This document shows, piece after piece, positions 7,100 through 14,452 of a stretch of DNA of 14,822 nt (positions within the stretch are counted from its first letter, which is position 1; the number at the start of each line of letters is the position of its first letter). Below the pieces are notes generated by a model. That model had not been told where the DNA came from. It was given only the letters and a program-made list of their open reading frames with translations, and searched no databases. The position numbers and the translations under genes are program-made. The DNA is taken from contig DCDC01000150.1 in assembly GCA_002316225.1 (NCBI GenBank), forward strand, positions 1 to 14,822, written 5' to 3'. The DNA is from Firmicutes bacterium UBA1065. Its GTDB lineage: Bacteria > Bacillota > Clostridia > Tissierellales > Sedimentibacteraceae.

Positions 7100-7420
7100 C
7101 TATACGGGAATTTCTATGTCAAGAAGCGGGGGATATTGCTGGCAGCCAAATACATCTCCTTCTCCCGGGCTTCCGCTTGGCTGAAGTCTTTTTATAGTAA
7201 ATTTTATTGCAAATCCGGGATCAAATTCTACAAAGTCTGTAATCCTGTCAATATCAATATTATAAAGCTCAGCTATAAACTTTTTGTTAAGTATCTTGCT
7301 GTTTTTTACTAATTCATAGTTTTCTTTGTCTCTGAAAATTATATCAAATGTTATCCTATCGGTTCCAGCATTTTTGCTTCTTATTGTTTTTGCTAAATCT
7401 ACCAATTTTATCGTCTTCAT
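7100..7420 (-). CDS. DUF4387 family protein, partner of AtuA-like protein
   Basis: The 106-residue protein reads KTIKLVDLAKTIRSKNAGTD near the start. Later come FDIIFRDKENYELVKNSKIL (about 25-44), a PGFAIKFTI stretch, and the C-terminal SGSPGEGDVFGCQQYPPLLDIEI. These are characteristic of DUF4387, and the length is normal. Genes of this family are usually found next to, or fused with, AtuA/DUF1446 proteins, as here, where the stop of AtuA is 8 nt upstream. The ribosome binding site AGGTGG (7430-7425) overlaps the AtuA stop codon, so translation is probably coupled. It has no membrane segment or signal peptide. I infer that it is a small subunit of one cytoplasmic enzyme with AtuA. The reaction is not known to me. 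Confidence 0.88.
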   Translation of the reverse strand: MKTIKLVDLAKTIRSKNAGTDRITFDIIFRDKENYELVKNSKILNKKFIAELYNIDIDRITDFVEFDPGFAIKFTIKRLQPSGSPGEGDVFGCQQYPPLLDIEIPV

Positions 7421-7428
7421 TGCGCCAC

Positions 7429-8799
7429 CTACTCCCCTATTTCTATAAGCTTAACATCAAATAATTCTAAAGGATCATCCACTTCAACCGTGTGATTTAG
7501 TGACCACCTGTATGCAGGTGTAGCCCGTAAAACTTCATCGACTATGAAGGCAGCTGTACCGGCTGTACCTTTTACTTCAGGTAACCTTGCATAGAATAAT
7601 TGCCTTAAACCTGTCATGGTTACTTCTTCTGCAACTTCCTTTTCCGGTGCAATTCCTTGAACTACAATACAAAGCTCGTGAGATTTAATCTCTTTAACAG
7701 GCTCCAGATCACCCATTACACCATTTTTGCCATATATCCTGTAATGCAGTTCATAGCCTTTATCACCAAACTTCTCTTTTACCTGGTCCCTGGCCAATTC
7801 TATAACCTTATCGATATTTTTGATTGTATACGGGTCCCTGATGCCGGCTATTCCTATGTACATTTCTCCTATTTTTGTTGATCCTTCTAATTTAACCTTG
7901 ATTTTGCCTTCAATAGGAATATATTTTGGATTAGTGATTCTTGTGGTTTTTTCATCAAACTGCTCATATACGCATTCTGACATATCCAGCATACCACCGG
8001 CAAAATATTCATAATATGGATTTGATCTTTCATACATGGCATGGCCGGCGACGGAAGCTACAGTGCATCTTTGCCACGGAGCCATTGCTGTAACTTTTAC
8101 ATCATCTTTTGTTATCGTACCTATAATGCTTTCTTTCGCCCCATAGGGTTCTGCGCAAAATGAAGCACATTCCAATACTTTTCCTGCGTAATATGAAACA
8201 TTTTCCGGGAATCCTTCATATATGGCAGGTGCGGCAAAAATCGCAATGTCCGAAGACCTCCCGCCTATTATTACGTCAGCACCCATTTCCAATGCCTTAA
8301 TGTAAGGGTGTACCCCGGCAACAGCCACTATTCGTTGAGTGCTATCTAATTCCTCAAGAGTCAGATTCGTTCTTGAATCTAAGCCTTCAATTATACTGCC
8401 GCTTTCCATCTTTTTTCTAAGATATTCTTTATCAACTTCCGAATAGAAATAAGCCAATTTAAATTTTGGTAAATTATGTTCTTTTGCTAAATCTTTTATA
8501 ATCTGAACATACATGTCAACTCTGCTGTTAGTCCCGGTATCTCCTGCCGACCCTATAATCATAGGAACATTTTGTTCTCTTGATGCTAACAGCATTAGTT
8601 CCAGGTCATGTTTTTGCCAAACATATAAACTTACGCTTTTGTCTTCTCCAAGAGGTCCCGGTCCTATATCATCACTACCGGAATCACTGCAATAGTAATC
8701 CGGCTTTGTTTTTGCACCTATCCAAAAACTTTCTTCTTTTGTTGGGGAAAAACCTAAGTGCCCATTAGGACAAAGTATCCTAAGCTCTTTTTTATTCAT
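7429..8799 (-). CDS. AtuA-like (acyclic terpene utilisation / DUF1446) family protein
   Basis: The 456-residue soluble protein has the family hallmarks. They are an N-terminal ILCPNGHLGF, the loop IIGSAGDTGTNSRVD (about 81-95), GADVIIGGRSSDIAIFAAPA in the middle, and the C-terminal GTAGTAAFIVDEVLRATPAYRW. It belongs to the AtuA family, named for the acyclic terpene utilisation cluster of Pseudomonas. Most members, including this one with a separate DUF4387 partner, lie outside terpene pathways and have no clear assigned reaction. No carboxylase or acyl-CoA genes of the terpene pathway are in the window, so the gene name atuA would mislead. The start has GGAGG 6 nt upstream. A well-formed sigma-54 promoter at 8841-8858 places it first in its operon, under likely control of the response regulator immediately upstream. 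Confidence 0.88.
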   Translation of the reverse strand: MNKKELRILCPNGHLGFSPTKEESFWIGAKTKPDYYCSDSGSDDIGPGPLGEDKSVSLYVWQKHDLELMLLASREQNVPMIIGSAGDTGTNSRVDMYVQIIKDLAKEHNLPKFKLAYFYSEVDKEYLRKKMESGSIIEGLDSRTNLTLEELDSTQRIVAVAGVHPYIKALEMGADVIIGGRSSDIAIFAAPAIYEGFPENVSYYAGKVLECASFCAEPYGAKESIIGTITKDDVKVTAMAPWQRCTVASVAGHAMYERSNPYYEYFAGGMLDMSECVYEQFDEKTTRITNPKYIPIEGKIKVKLEGSTKIGEMYIGIAGIRDPYTIKNIDKVIELARDQVKEKFGDKGYELHYRIYGKNGVMGDLEPVKEIKSHELCIVVQGIAPEKEVAEEVTMTGLRQLFYARLPEVKGTAGTAAFIVDEVLRATPAYRWSLNHTVEVDDPLELFDVKLIEIGE

Positions 8800-8840
8800 T
8801 TAATGCCTCCAATATTGTAATATTAATTCTACAATATATT

Positions 8841-8858
8841 TAGCAATAAACGTGCCAA
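8841..8858 (-). promoter_or_regulatory. Sigma-54 promoter of the AtuA-DUF4387 operon
   Basis: The minus-strand sequence TTGGCACGTTTATTGCTA matches the sigma-54 consensus (TTGGCACG, four spacer bases, TTGCT) at essentially every conserved position. GG (8856-8855) and GC (8844-8843) are 10 bases apart. Transcription would start near 8831, about 32 nt before the AtuA ATG, leaving room for its GGAGG site. Confidence 0.88.
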
Positions 8859-8909
8859 AGAATAACATTGCCTATAATGTGCAGTTTTCAGTCTATGCTT
8901 GTAAATAGT

Positions 8910-8924
8910 GTAAATATTTTTGAC
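8910..8924. promoter_or_regulatory. Candidate activator binding site upstream of the AtuA promoter
   Basis: GTAAATATTTTTGAC is an imperfect palindrome with 5-bp arms. It matches 13 of 15 bases of GTCAATTTTTTTGAC at 14262-14276. It lies about 85 bp upstream of the inferred transcription start, a usual position for an enhancer-type site bound by an NtrC-family activator. The A/T-rich core makes chance similarity possible. Confidence 0.5.
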
Positions 8925-8962
8925 AGTTATAATTTAATCGCAAGTTTTAATTGTAATATTCT

Positions 8963-10315
8963 TTAACTGTCCAGATTATAGTCTTTTAACTTATTGTACA
9001 GGGTCTGGCGCTTTATACCCAATACATCTGCGGTCTTGGTTTTATTGCCGTCGTATCTTTTCAAAGTGTTTTCTATAATCATTTTTTCATATTCAGCCAA
9101 GGTCTTTTCTCTCTTTACATTATTCTCGTCTGCTTGTTCTAATCCTGTTAGCTCCTTGGGAAGATAGTCTTTATGCAATATTTCATCATCATTAGCTACT
9201 AAAACCGCACGTTCTATTACGTTCCTTAATTCCCGCACATTTCCCTTCCATTCATAGTCCATTAAATAATTCATTGCTTCAACATCAAAATATTTAATAT
9301 TTTTGTTATATTCCTTTGAAAATTCATTTAAAAAAGTTTCAGCCAAAACAGGAATGTCATCTCTTCTGTCTCTCAAAGGAGGAATGTATAAGTTAACGAC
9401 ATTTAATCTATAATATAAATCCTCTCTGAAATTTCCTTTTTCAACTTCTTCGCTCAGATTTTTATTGGTTGCGGCTATTATTCTGACATCCACATTTATT
9501 TTTCTTTCCGAACCTATTCTGTATATTTGCTTTTCTTGCAATACTCTTAAAAATTTAACCTGGGCATGTAAGGGAAGTTCTCCGATTTCATCCAGAAATA
9601 TGGTACCTTTATCAGCCAGTTCAAACTTGCCCTTATTTGTATGATCGGCCCCGGTAAAAGAACCTTTTTCATGTCCAAACAGTTCCGACTCGATCAAATT
9701 TTCCGGTATTGCCCCACAGTCAATTTCAATGAAGCTGTTGTTGGCCCTGTTGCTTTTCTTGTGAATGTAATTAGCTATAACGTCTTTCCCGACACCGCTT
9801 TCCCCGGTTAACAATATATTAGCTTTGCTGTTTGCCACCCTGTTAACCATATCAATAATTTTTTGCATGGCCTCGCTTTTGGCAATTACTCCGTCATAAT
9901 TGTACTTCCCTTCAACCCTTCTTCTCAGGCTTCGGTTTTCTTCTTTTAGTTTTCTTAATTTTACTGCCTTTTCTATTGTAAATATTAGTTCATCTGTTGA
10001 AAAGGACTTTTCCACATAATCAAATGCCCCCATTTTCACTACCTTAACGGCTGCTTTTATATCCGCATATGCAGATATAAAAATTGTTTCAATTGAAGGG
10101 TCAATTTCCAATGCCTTTTGCATTAACTCTATTCCATCCATACCGGGCATGCGAAGATCGGTAACCATAATATCAATAATATTGTTTTTTATAATATGAA
10201 TTGCTTCAAACCCGTCCTTAGCGGTAAAAACATTGTAGTTTAAATTATTTAAAATAATTTTTAAAGTTTCTCTTATGGATTCTTCATCATCAACAATTAA
10301 AATATTAATATTCAT
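8963..10315 (-). CDS. NtrC-family sigma-54-dependent response regulator
   Basis: The 450-residue protein has three domains in order. The receiver (1-120) has the acidic pair D9/D10, phosphoacceptor D53 and K103. The AAA+ domain (about 140-375) has Walker A GESGVGK (171-177), the sigma-54 contact loop GSFTGA (218-223; usually GAFTGA), Walker B GTIFLDE (237-243) and the R-finger region FREDLYYRLNV. A Fis-type helix-turn-helix (about 415-446) contains GNKTKTADVLGIKRQTLYNKL. Phosphorylation by the neighbouring kinase should drive ring assembly and ATP-dependent opening of sigma-54 promoters. Its ATG overlaps the end of the kinase gene by 11 bp. Two sigma-54 promoters in the window, one just downstream and one upstream of the neighbouring transporter operon, are its probable targets. 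This is inference from position and from shared upstream sites. Confidence 0.95.
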   Translation of the reverse strand: MNINILIVDDEESIRETLKIILNNLNYNVFTAKDGFEAIHIIKNNIIDIMVTDLRMPGMDGIELMQKALEIDPSIETIFISAYADIKAAVKVVKMGAFDYVEKSFSTDELIFTIEKAVKLRKLKEENRSLRRRVEGKYNYDGVIAKSEAMQKIIDMVNRVANSKANILLTGESGVGKDVIANYIHKKSNRANNSFIEIDCGAIPENLIESELFGHEKGSFTGADHTNKGKFELADKGTIFLDEIGELPLHAQVKFLRVLQEKQIYRIGSERKINVDVRIIAATNKNLSEEVEKGNFREDLYYRLNVVNLYIPPLRDRRDDIPVLAETFLNEFSKEYNKNIKYFDVEAMNYLMDYEWKGNVRELRNVIERAVLVANDDEILHKDYLPKELTGLEQADENNVKREKTLAEYEKMIIENTLKRYDGNKTKTADVLGIKRQTLYNKLKDYNLDS

Positions 10316-11900
10316 ACCTGCGTTCCCCCTCCAGTGGAATGGTTAAAGTAATCTTTGTCCCTTTTTCAACACTGCTTTCAACGTCAATATGGCCTCCTGA
10401 ACTCTTAACAATATTAAATGCCACATATAAACCCATACCGGTACCCTGTTCTTTTGTAGAATAAAACGGATCAAATATTTGATGAAGATCTTTTTTGGGA
10501 ATCCCTTTACCAGTATCTTCAATAGTAATTATTGCATTTTCAGTATTTTGGGTACCGCTAATGGCAATAAGTCTTTGGTTGGATTTTTCATTCAAATTTA
10601 TTGCATCAATTGAATTTAATATAAAATTTATAAGAACTTGTTTTAAATTATCCTTATAAAAGGGCAGAATAATATCGTCATGAGTTAAGCTAACCCTTGT
10701 TTTAATATCACTTTTCCTTAGGGTGTAATTCAGCAATATTAAAACTTCATCTACAACTTCCTTTAAATTGCAATAGCCTATTGATGAAAAGCTGTTTTTC
10801 CCCATATTAACAAAGCCTTCCAACACCCTGTTCAGTCTCTCGCTCTCTTCATTTATTATTTTTAATAAACTTTTCATTTCATCATTTTCATCCCTGTCGG
10901 CATATTTACTGAGCAGGTATTCGCTTGCATTCCTTATCGGAAGAAGAGGGTTCCTGATTTCATGGACTAAACCAGCTGTAAGCCTGCCTAATGCTTCGAG
11001 CTTGTCCGACATTGCTATACGGCTTTGAAGGTTTTCAATTTCAGTATTGTCTCTAAAAATACATATGCAGCTTTTTATATTTCCTTCTTCATCATTCATC
11101 AGGGAAGTACTGAGCCGTACCCTGATTACTTTTTCATCTTTCCTGATCATGATTCCCGGCTCTTCAAAATAAATTTTTCCTTCATTAAAACTCTTATATA
11201 AAAATTTTTCCTCATTATCCAAAATCAAATGTTCTTCTAGAAGGTTACTGCCGACTATTTCTTCAAATTTAAAGCCGGTAATGCTTTCTGCGGATTTATT
11301 CAACTTGATAATATTGCAGTTTTTATCAACAACTATAATACCGCTGTTTACATTATCAAGTATCTTATTTGAAAATCTTTGGGTTTCGGTAATATTATTA
11401 TTTAATTCCAGTAAGACTGCTGCCTGTGATGCAATAATATTAATCATTTGTACATCATAATCATCATATTGTTCCGGTTGTGAATTTGAAATACTTAAAA
11501 TACCTATTGCTTTGTCACCGACAACCAAGGGTACCGCCAAAAAGGAACGAATAAGAGGGTCTTCGTCACAATATTGCCTTACCTGGATTTCTTTATTTAC
11601 CAATACATCATTAATAAGAATCGGGGTCTTATTCTTGGCAACCAAGCCGACTGCCCCCTCGCCTACCTTAAAAGGCATTCTTTTTTTTAGTTTTTCAGTA
11701 TCAGAGCCAAGACAGGAAACAATTTCCAAGATATTGTCCTTTTCATTTATTTTATAAATAACTGCCATGTTAAAGTTAATGAAACTTTTTATAAATCCAA
11801 ATATTATTTCTGCCGTAGTTTGAAAATTAGTTGACTTGCTTATCTTATTAATTGTATCGGACAAAAGGTTCAAATGCATACTTCTGTTATTTTTTTTCAT
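10305..11900 (-). CDS. Soluble GAF-PAS sensor histidine kinase
   Basis: The 531-residue kinase has a GAF domain (about 20-165), a PAS domain (about 178-290, with GIIVVDKNCNIIKLN) and a HisKA domain with H313 in GLVHEIRNPLLPIR. The HATPase domain follows, with N-box residues in QVLINFILNSIDAI (about 421-434), G1 DTGKGIP (462-468) and G2 GTGMG (486-490). No membrane segment or signal peptide is present, so it acts in the cytoplasm and probably senses an internal metabolite or redox cue through GAF/PAS. It shares an operon with the sigma-54 response regulator and overlaps its start by 11 bp, a typical cognate pair. The start is supported by a GGGGGTG site about 5 nt before ATG 11900. The ligand cannot be deduced. 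Confidence 0.94.
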   Translation of the reverse strand: MKKNNRSMHLNLLSDTINKISKSTNFQTTAEIIFGFIKSFINFNMAVIYKINEKDNILEIVSCLGSDTEKLKKRMPFKVGEGAVGLVAKNKTPILINDVLVNKEIQVRQYCDEDPLIRSFLAVPLVVGDKAIGILSISNSQPEQYDDYDVQMINIIASQAAVLLELNNNITETQRFSNKILDNVNSGIIVVDKNCNIIKLNKSAESITGFKFEEIVGSNLLEEHLILDNEEKFLYKSFNEGKIYFEEPGIMIRKDEKVIRVRLSTSLMNDEEGNIKSCICIFRDNTEIENLQSRIAMSDKLEALGRLTAGLVHEIRNPLLPIRNASEYLLSKYADRDENDEMKSLLKIINEESERLNRVLEGFVNMGKNSFSSIGYCNLKEVVDEVLILLNYTLRKSDIKTRVSLTHDDIILPFYKDNLKQVLINFILNSIDAINLNEKSNQRLIAISGTQNTENAIITIEDTGKGIPKKDLHQIFDPFYSTKEQGTGMGLYVAFNIVKSSGGHIDVESSVEKGTKITLTIPLEGERRYEY

Positions 11901-11921
11901 TGAGTCACCCCCTTTTAATAT

Positions 11922-11950
11922 ATAGTAACATATTGATCAATTTTTCTCAA
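11922..11950 (-). promoter_or_regulatory. Sigma-A-type promoter of the two-component operon
   Basis: On the minus strand TTGAGA (11950-11945) and TACTAT (11927-11922) are separated by exactly 17 bp. Transcription would start about 15 nt before the kinase ATG, just upstream of its ribosome binding site. The -10 match is moderate, so the call is tentative. It would give the regulators constitutive expression independent of sigma-54. Confidence 0.5.
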
Positions 11951-11957
11951 ATAAAAT

Positions 11958-11992
11958 AAACCCTATCACATTATACTTTTGTGATAGGGTTT
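11958..11992 (-). terminator. Intrinsic terminator of the C26-YfcC operon
   Basis: AAACCCTATCAC (11958-11969) pairs perfectly with GTGATAGGGTTT (11981-11992), a 12-bp stem with an 11-nt loop. On the minus strand it is followed by a T-rich ATTTTATTTG tail. It lies about 11 nt after the YfcC stop codon and separates that operon from the two-component genes, so the kinase needs its own promoter. Confidence 0.88.
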
Positions 11993-12002
11993 CATATTAA
12001 GT

Positions 12003-13415
12003 TTAAAACGGGCCGTAATTAATCATTTGGGCTATTGCAACTAATACAGCTCCTGCCACGCTCAGTATAATATTTAACTTCAAAACATGCTTGAACCAAA
12101 TGTTATATGGGATATCTGCAAATACTAAATAATAAATCATTGCCGGCCACAACATGTTGGTGATACCATCGCCAAACTGGAAAGCCAGAACGGCTGTCTG
12201 CCTTGTAATGTTCAAAACATCTGCTAAAGGAATCATGATAGGCATAGTTGCCGCTGCCAGACCGCTGCTTGACCCAATAAAGAAGTTCAAGAATGATTGT
12301 ACTATAAACATTCCTATGGCTGCTATAGAAGAACCCAATCCCAGCAAAGGTTGTGAGAAGCTGTAAACTATGGTATCAAGTATCATTCCTTCTTCAAGAA
12401 TAATTACTATTGCTCGTGCAAAACCTACTATCAGAGCTCCATAGGTAACACTTTTCATTCCCTTTGTAAATTCTCTGGCAATTTGGTTCGGATTATACCC
12501 GGCTATGAAACCGGCTAAAATTCCAAAACCTAAGAATAAAGCTGATAATTCTGTTGTGTACCAGCCATACTTTATTGCACCAAATACCAAGAATCCTAAG
12601 CATACCAGGAAAGTTAGCAGGACTAATTTATGTCTTGCTGTAAATTCTTTAACGTCCATGAGTTGGAAATCGCTTTCGTCTCTTTGGCCCTGATATCCAT
12701 ATAATACACTTTGAGTAGGATCATTTTTAACTTTCTTTGCATAACCCAAAATAAACCAAAGACCTATCAGGAAAAATACTATGTAACAAACAATACGATA
12801 TCCCAACCCGGAAAACAGTTGGAGTTCGGCAATACTTTGGGCAACTCCTATTGAAAACGGATTTAAAAATGCCCCTGCAAACCCAATCCAGGCAGCAGTT
12901 CTCACAACATGAAATCCAACCATTCTGTCATAACCTAAAGCCAAACACATGGATATCCCTAAAGGAATAAATGGTATGGTTTCTTCCGCAAAACCGAAAA
13001 CAGCTCCCAGCATTGTAAACAGGAAAGTCACAAATATCAATAAGGGCGTATCCTTGCCTTTCATCTTTTGAACCAGGTAAATAATAGCTGCATCCATTGC
13101 ACCTGTGCTTCTGATAAGCTCAACCGTTCCTGAAATAATGAAAATAAAGGCAATAATACCGCCGGAAGCAGAAATGCCTTTTGGTATCGCTTTAAGCATA
13201 CCAAATATATTTACTGACTTATCTTCTACATAATGAAACGATTGCGGATCAATAACAGTTCTGCCTGAAGCCGGATCCTGTACCCTCTCATAGCTGCCTG
13301 AAGGCACTATCCAGGTTAAAATCATGCATACAAGTATTAAGGACAAAATAATTACGTAAGAATTAGGATTCTTCAATCCCTCAATAAAACTGTTTTTCTT
13401 AGTTTTTTCAGTCAT
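12003..13415 (-). CDS. YfcC / DcuC-like family membrane carrier
   Basis: From ATG 13415 the protein has 470 residues. A short charged start (MTEKTKKNSF) is followed by about 12 hydrophobic segments. The first, VIILSLILVCMILTWIVPSG with SYERV after it, is typical of the YfcC family within the DcuC-like carriers. FGFAEETIPFIPLGI and FFIGSSSGLAAATMPIMIPLADV are further family landmarks. Members are thought to carry amino acids, peptides or C4-dicarboxylate-like anions across the cytoplasmic membrane, but specificity is rarely known. A longer frame back to 13514 would overlap the upstream gene by 107 bp and has no ribosome binding site. ATG 13415 has GGAGG 5 nt upstream and overlaps the C26 stop by 8 bp, so the genes are translationally coupled. 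The carrier probably imports the substrate of the C26 hydrolase or exports its product. Confidence 0.88.
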   Translation of the reverse strand: MTEKTKKNSFIEGLKNPNSYVIILSLILVCMILTWIVPSGSYERVQDPASGRTVIDPQSFHYVEDKSVNIFGMLKAIPKGISASGGIIAFIFIISGTVELIRSTGAMDAAIIYLVQKMKGKDTPLLIFVTFLFTMLGAVFGFAEETIPFIPLGISMCLALGYDRMVGFHVVRTAAWIGFAGAFLNPFSIGVAQSIAELQLFSGLGYRIVCYIVFFLIGLWFILGYAKKVKNDPTQSVLYGYQGQRDESDFQLMDVKEFTARHKLVLLTFLVCLGFLVFGAIKYGWYTTELSALFLGFGILAGFIAGYNPNQIAREFTKGMKSVTYGALIVGFARAIVIILEEGMILDTIVYSFSQPLLGLGSSIAAIGMFIVQSFLNFFIGSSSGLAAATMPIMIPLADVLNITRQTAVLAFQFGDGITNMLWPAMIYYLVFADIPYNIWFKHVLKLNIILSVAGAVLVAIAQMINYGPF

Positions 13416-14124
13416 GGCAACCTCCTTTTTTACATTTTTCAATAAACTTTTCAAAAACCAGTTCAGCCCTTTTATCCCCCCATAATAATTCCTCCGGGTG
13501 GAATTGAGTGCCAACTATAAATGCATCAATGCTTTCGACAGCTTCTATAACCCCATCATTTGCTACGGCAGTTGCTATAAAATTGTCAGGTACCTTTTCA
13601 ACCTTCTGGATATGAAAACTGTTCACATCCCATTTTTTGTCATTTACTATACTATACAGAAAACTGCCTTCCTTAATCGAAACCTCGTGCCAGGGTTTAC
13701 CGCCGTAAATATTCTGCTTATGTCCGTCAACTACACTTGCTGACAGTGAACCGCCAAAAACTTCAATGATCATTTGAAAGCCCCTGCAAATTCCTAAAAT
13801 GGGCTTATTAGCTTCTTTTGCTGACTTAAGCAGTTTGGCTTCAAAATCATACCTGGTTGGTTGTTGTTCCTTTAGGCCCGGCAGATCATCTTTTGAAAAC
13901 TTTTTAGCATCTCCTCCGCCGGTAAATAAGATTCCGTCAACACTGGCAAGGATTTCATCAATATCGTCATGATCTACCTGTGGGATTAATATGGGGATAC
14001 CGCCCGCGGAAATTATAGCTTCAATGTAGGTTCTGCCTACATAATTATAACCACGACTTTCTATTGAATCGCCCCATGTCTCAACACTCCATGCTGTTGT
14101 AACACCTATTTTAGGTTTATCCAT
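13408..14124 (-). CDS. Gamma-glutamyl-type hydrolase, class I glutamine amidotransferase-like (peptidase C26)
   Basis: The 238-residue cytoplasmic protein has the complete C26 catalytic set: nucleophile C113 in GICRGFQ, and H209/E211 in QFHPEE. The oxyanion-region FTGGGDAKKF (about 67-76) and VNSFHIQ (167-173) place it in the PuuD-like gamma-glutamyl-GABA hydrolase branch. Such enzymes cleave gamma-glutamyl amide bonds, for example in polyamine degradation. No other puu genes are present, so the substrate may be a different gamma-glutamyl compound. ATG 14124 has GGAGG 6 nt upstream. It is first in an operon with the YfcC carrier and is preceded by a strong sigma-54 promoter. The short spacer argues that its expression is tightly tied to activation by a sigma-54 regulator. 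Confidence 0.9.
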   Translation of the reverse strand: MDKPKIGVTTAWSVETWGDSIESRGYNYVGRTYIEAIISAGGIPILIPQVDHDDIDEILASVDGILFTGGGDAKKFSKDDLPGLKEQQPTRYDFEAKLLKSAKEANKPILGICRGFQMIIEVFGGSLSASVVDGHKQNIYGGKPWHEVSIKEGSFLYSIVNDKKWDVNSFHIQKVEKVPDNFIATAVANDGVIEAVESIDAFIVGTQFHPEELLWGDKRAELVFEKFIEKCKKGGCHD

Positions 14125-14160
14125 CTATTTCCTCCTTTTGCTTTATTTAATTATGTATTT

Positions 14161-14177
14161 TGCAAATTTAATGCCAA
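14161..14177 (-). promoter_or_regulatory. Sigma-54 promoter of the C26-YfcC operon
   Basis: The minus-strand sequence TTGGCATTAAATTTGCA has TTGGCA and TTTGCA elements with GG (14175-14174) and GC (14163-14162) 10 bases apart. Only the base after TTGGCA departs from the usual C. Transcription would begin near 14150, about 26 nt before the C26 ATG. Confidence 0.85.
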
Positions 14178-14261
14178 TTTATCTATATAATTATTCGTAG
14201 TCATAAATTAAGAATTTTTGATAACCTTTTCCACAATAAAATACCAAATGCTTATATAGCA

Positions 14262-14276
14262 GTCAATTTTTTTGAC
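14262..14276. promoter_or_regulatory. Candidate activator binding site upstream of the C26 promoter
   Basis: GTCAATTTTTTTGAC is a perfect 5-bp inverted repeat with a 5-nt T core, nearly the same as the site at 8910-8924. It lies about 120 bp upstream of the inferred start, suitable for an enhancer-bound sigma-54 activator. The separate palindrome TTACATAT/ATATGTAA at 14289-14308 is close by and may be another site. Confidence 0.5.
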
Positions 14277-14326
14277 ATTTAAATATACTTACATATTTTT
14301 ATATGTAAAAATTATAGATATTAAAA

Positions 14327-14346
14327 AAGAAACCGCAAGGTTTCTT
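14327..14346 (-). terminator. Intrinsic terminator for the MoaD-like/AOR transcript
   Basis: AAGAAACC (14327-14334) pairs with GGTTTCTT (14339-14346) around a 4-nt loop, and on the minus strand the stem runs directly into TTTTAA. It lies 100 nt after the MoaD-like stop, with the repeat element in between, and protects the sigma-54 promoter region of the C26 operon from read-through. Confidence 0.75.
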
Positions 14347-14427
14347 GTTAATGACAAACCCTCTTGTCATCCTGAGCGAAGTGAAGGATCTCATGAGATT
14401 CTTCGGGCTAAAGCCCTCAGGATGACA
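14347..14427. repeat. Dispersed inverted-repeat element, copy 2
   Basis: This copy has exact 11-bp inverted ends, GTCATCCTGAG (14366-14376) and CTCAGGATGAC (14416-14426), preceded by the shared GTTAATGACAAA. Inside lie a second nested inverted repeat (GGATCTCATGAGAT) and TTCGGGCTAAAGCCC. It is the better-preserved copy and abuts the terminator hairpin at 14327-14346. No coding capacity is evident. Confidence 0.85.
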
Positions 14428-14452
14428 CTATATGGGGTATTCATGTCTTTAA

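Noticed and set aside
13416..13514. N-terminal extension of the YfcC carrier starting at 13514
   Set aside because: It lies inside the C26 gene and has no binding site; ATG 13415 has an ideal GGAGG and gives the normal family N-terminus.
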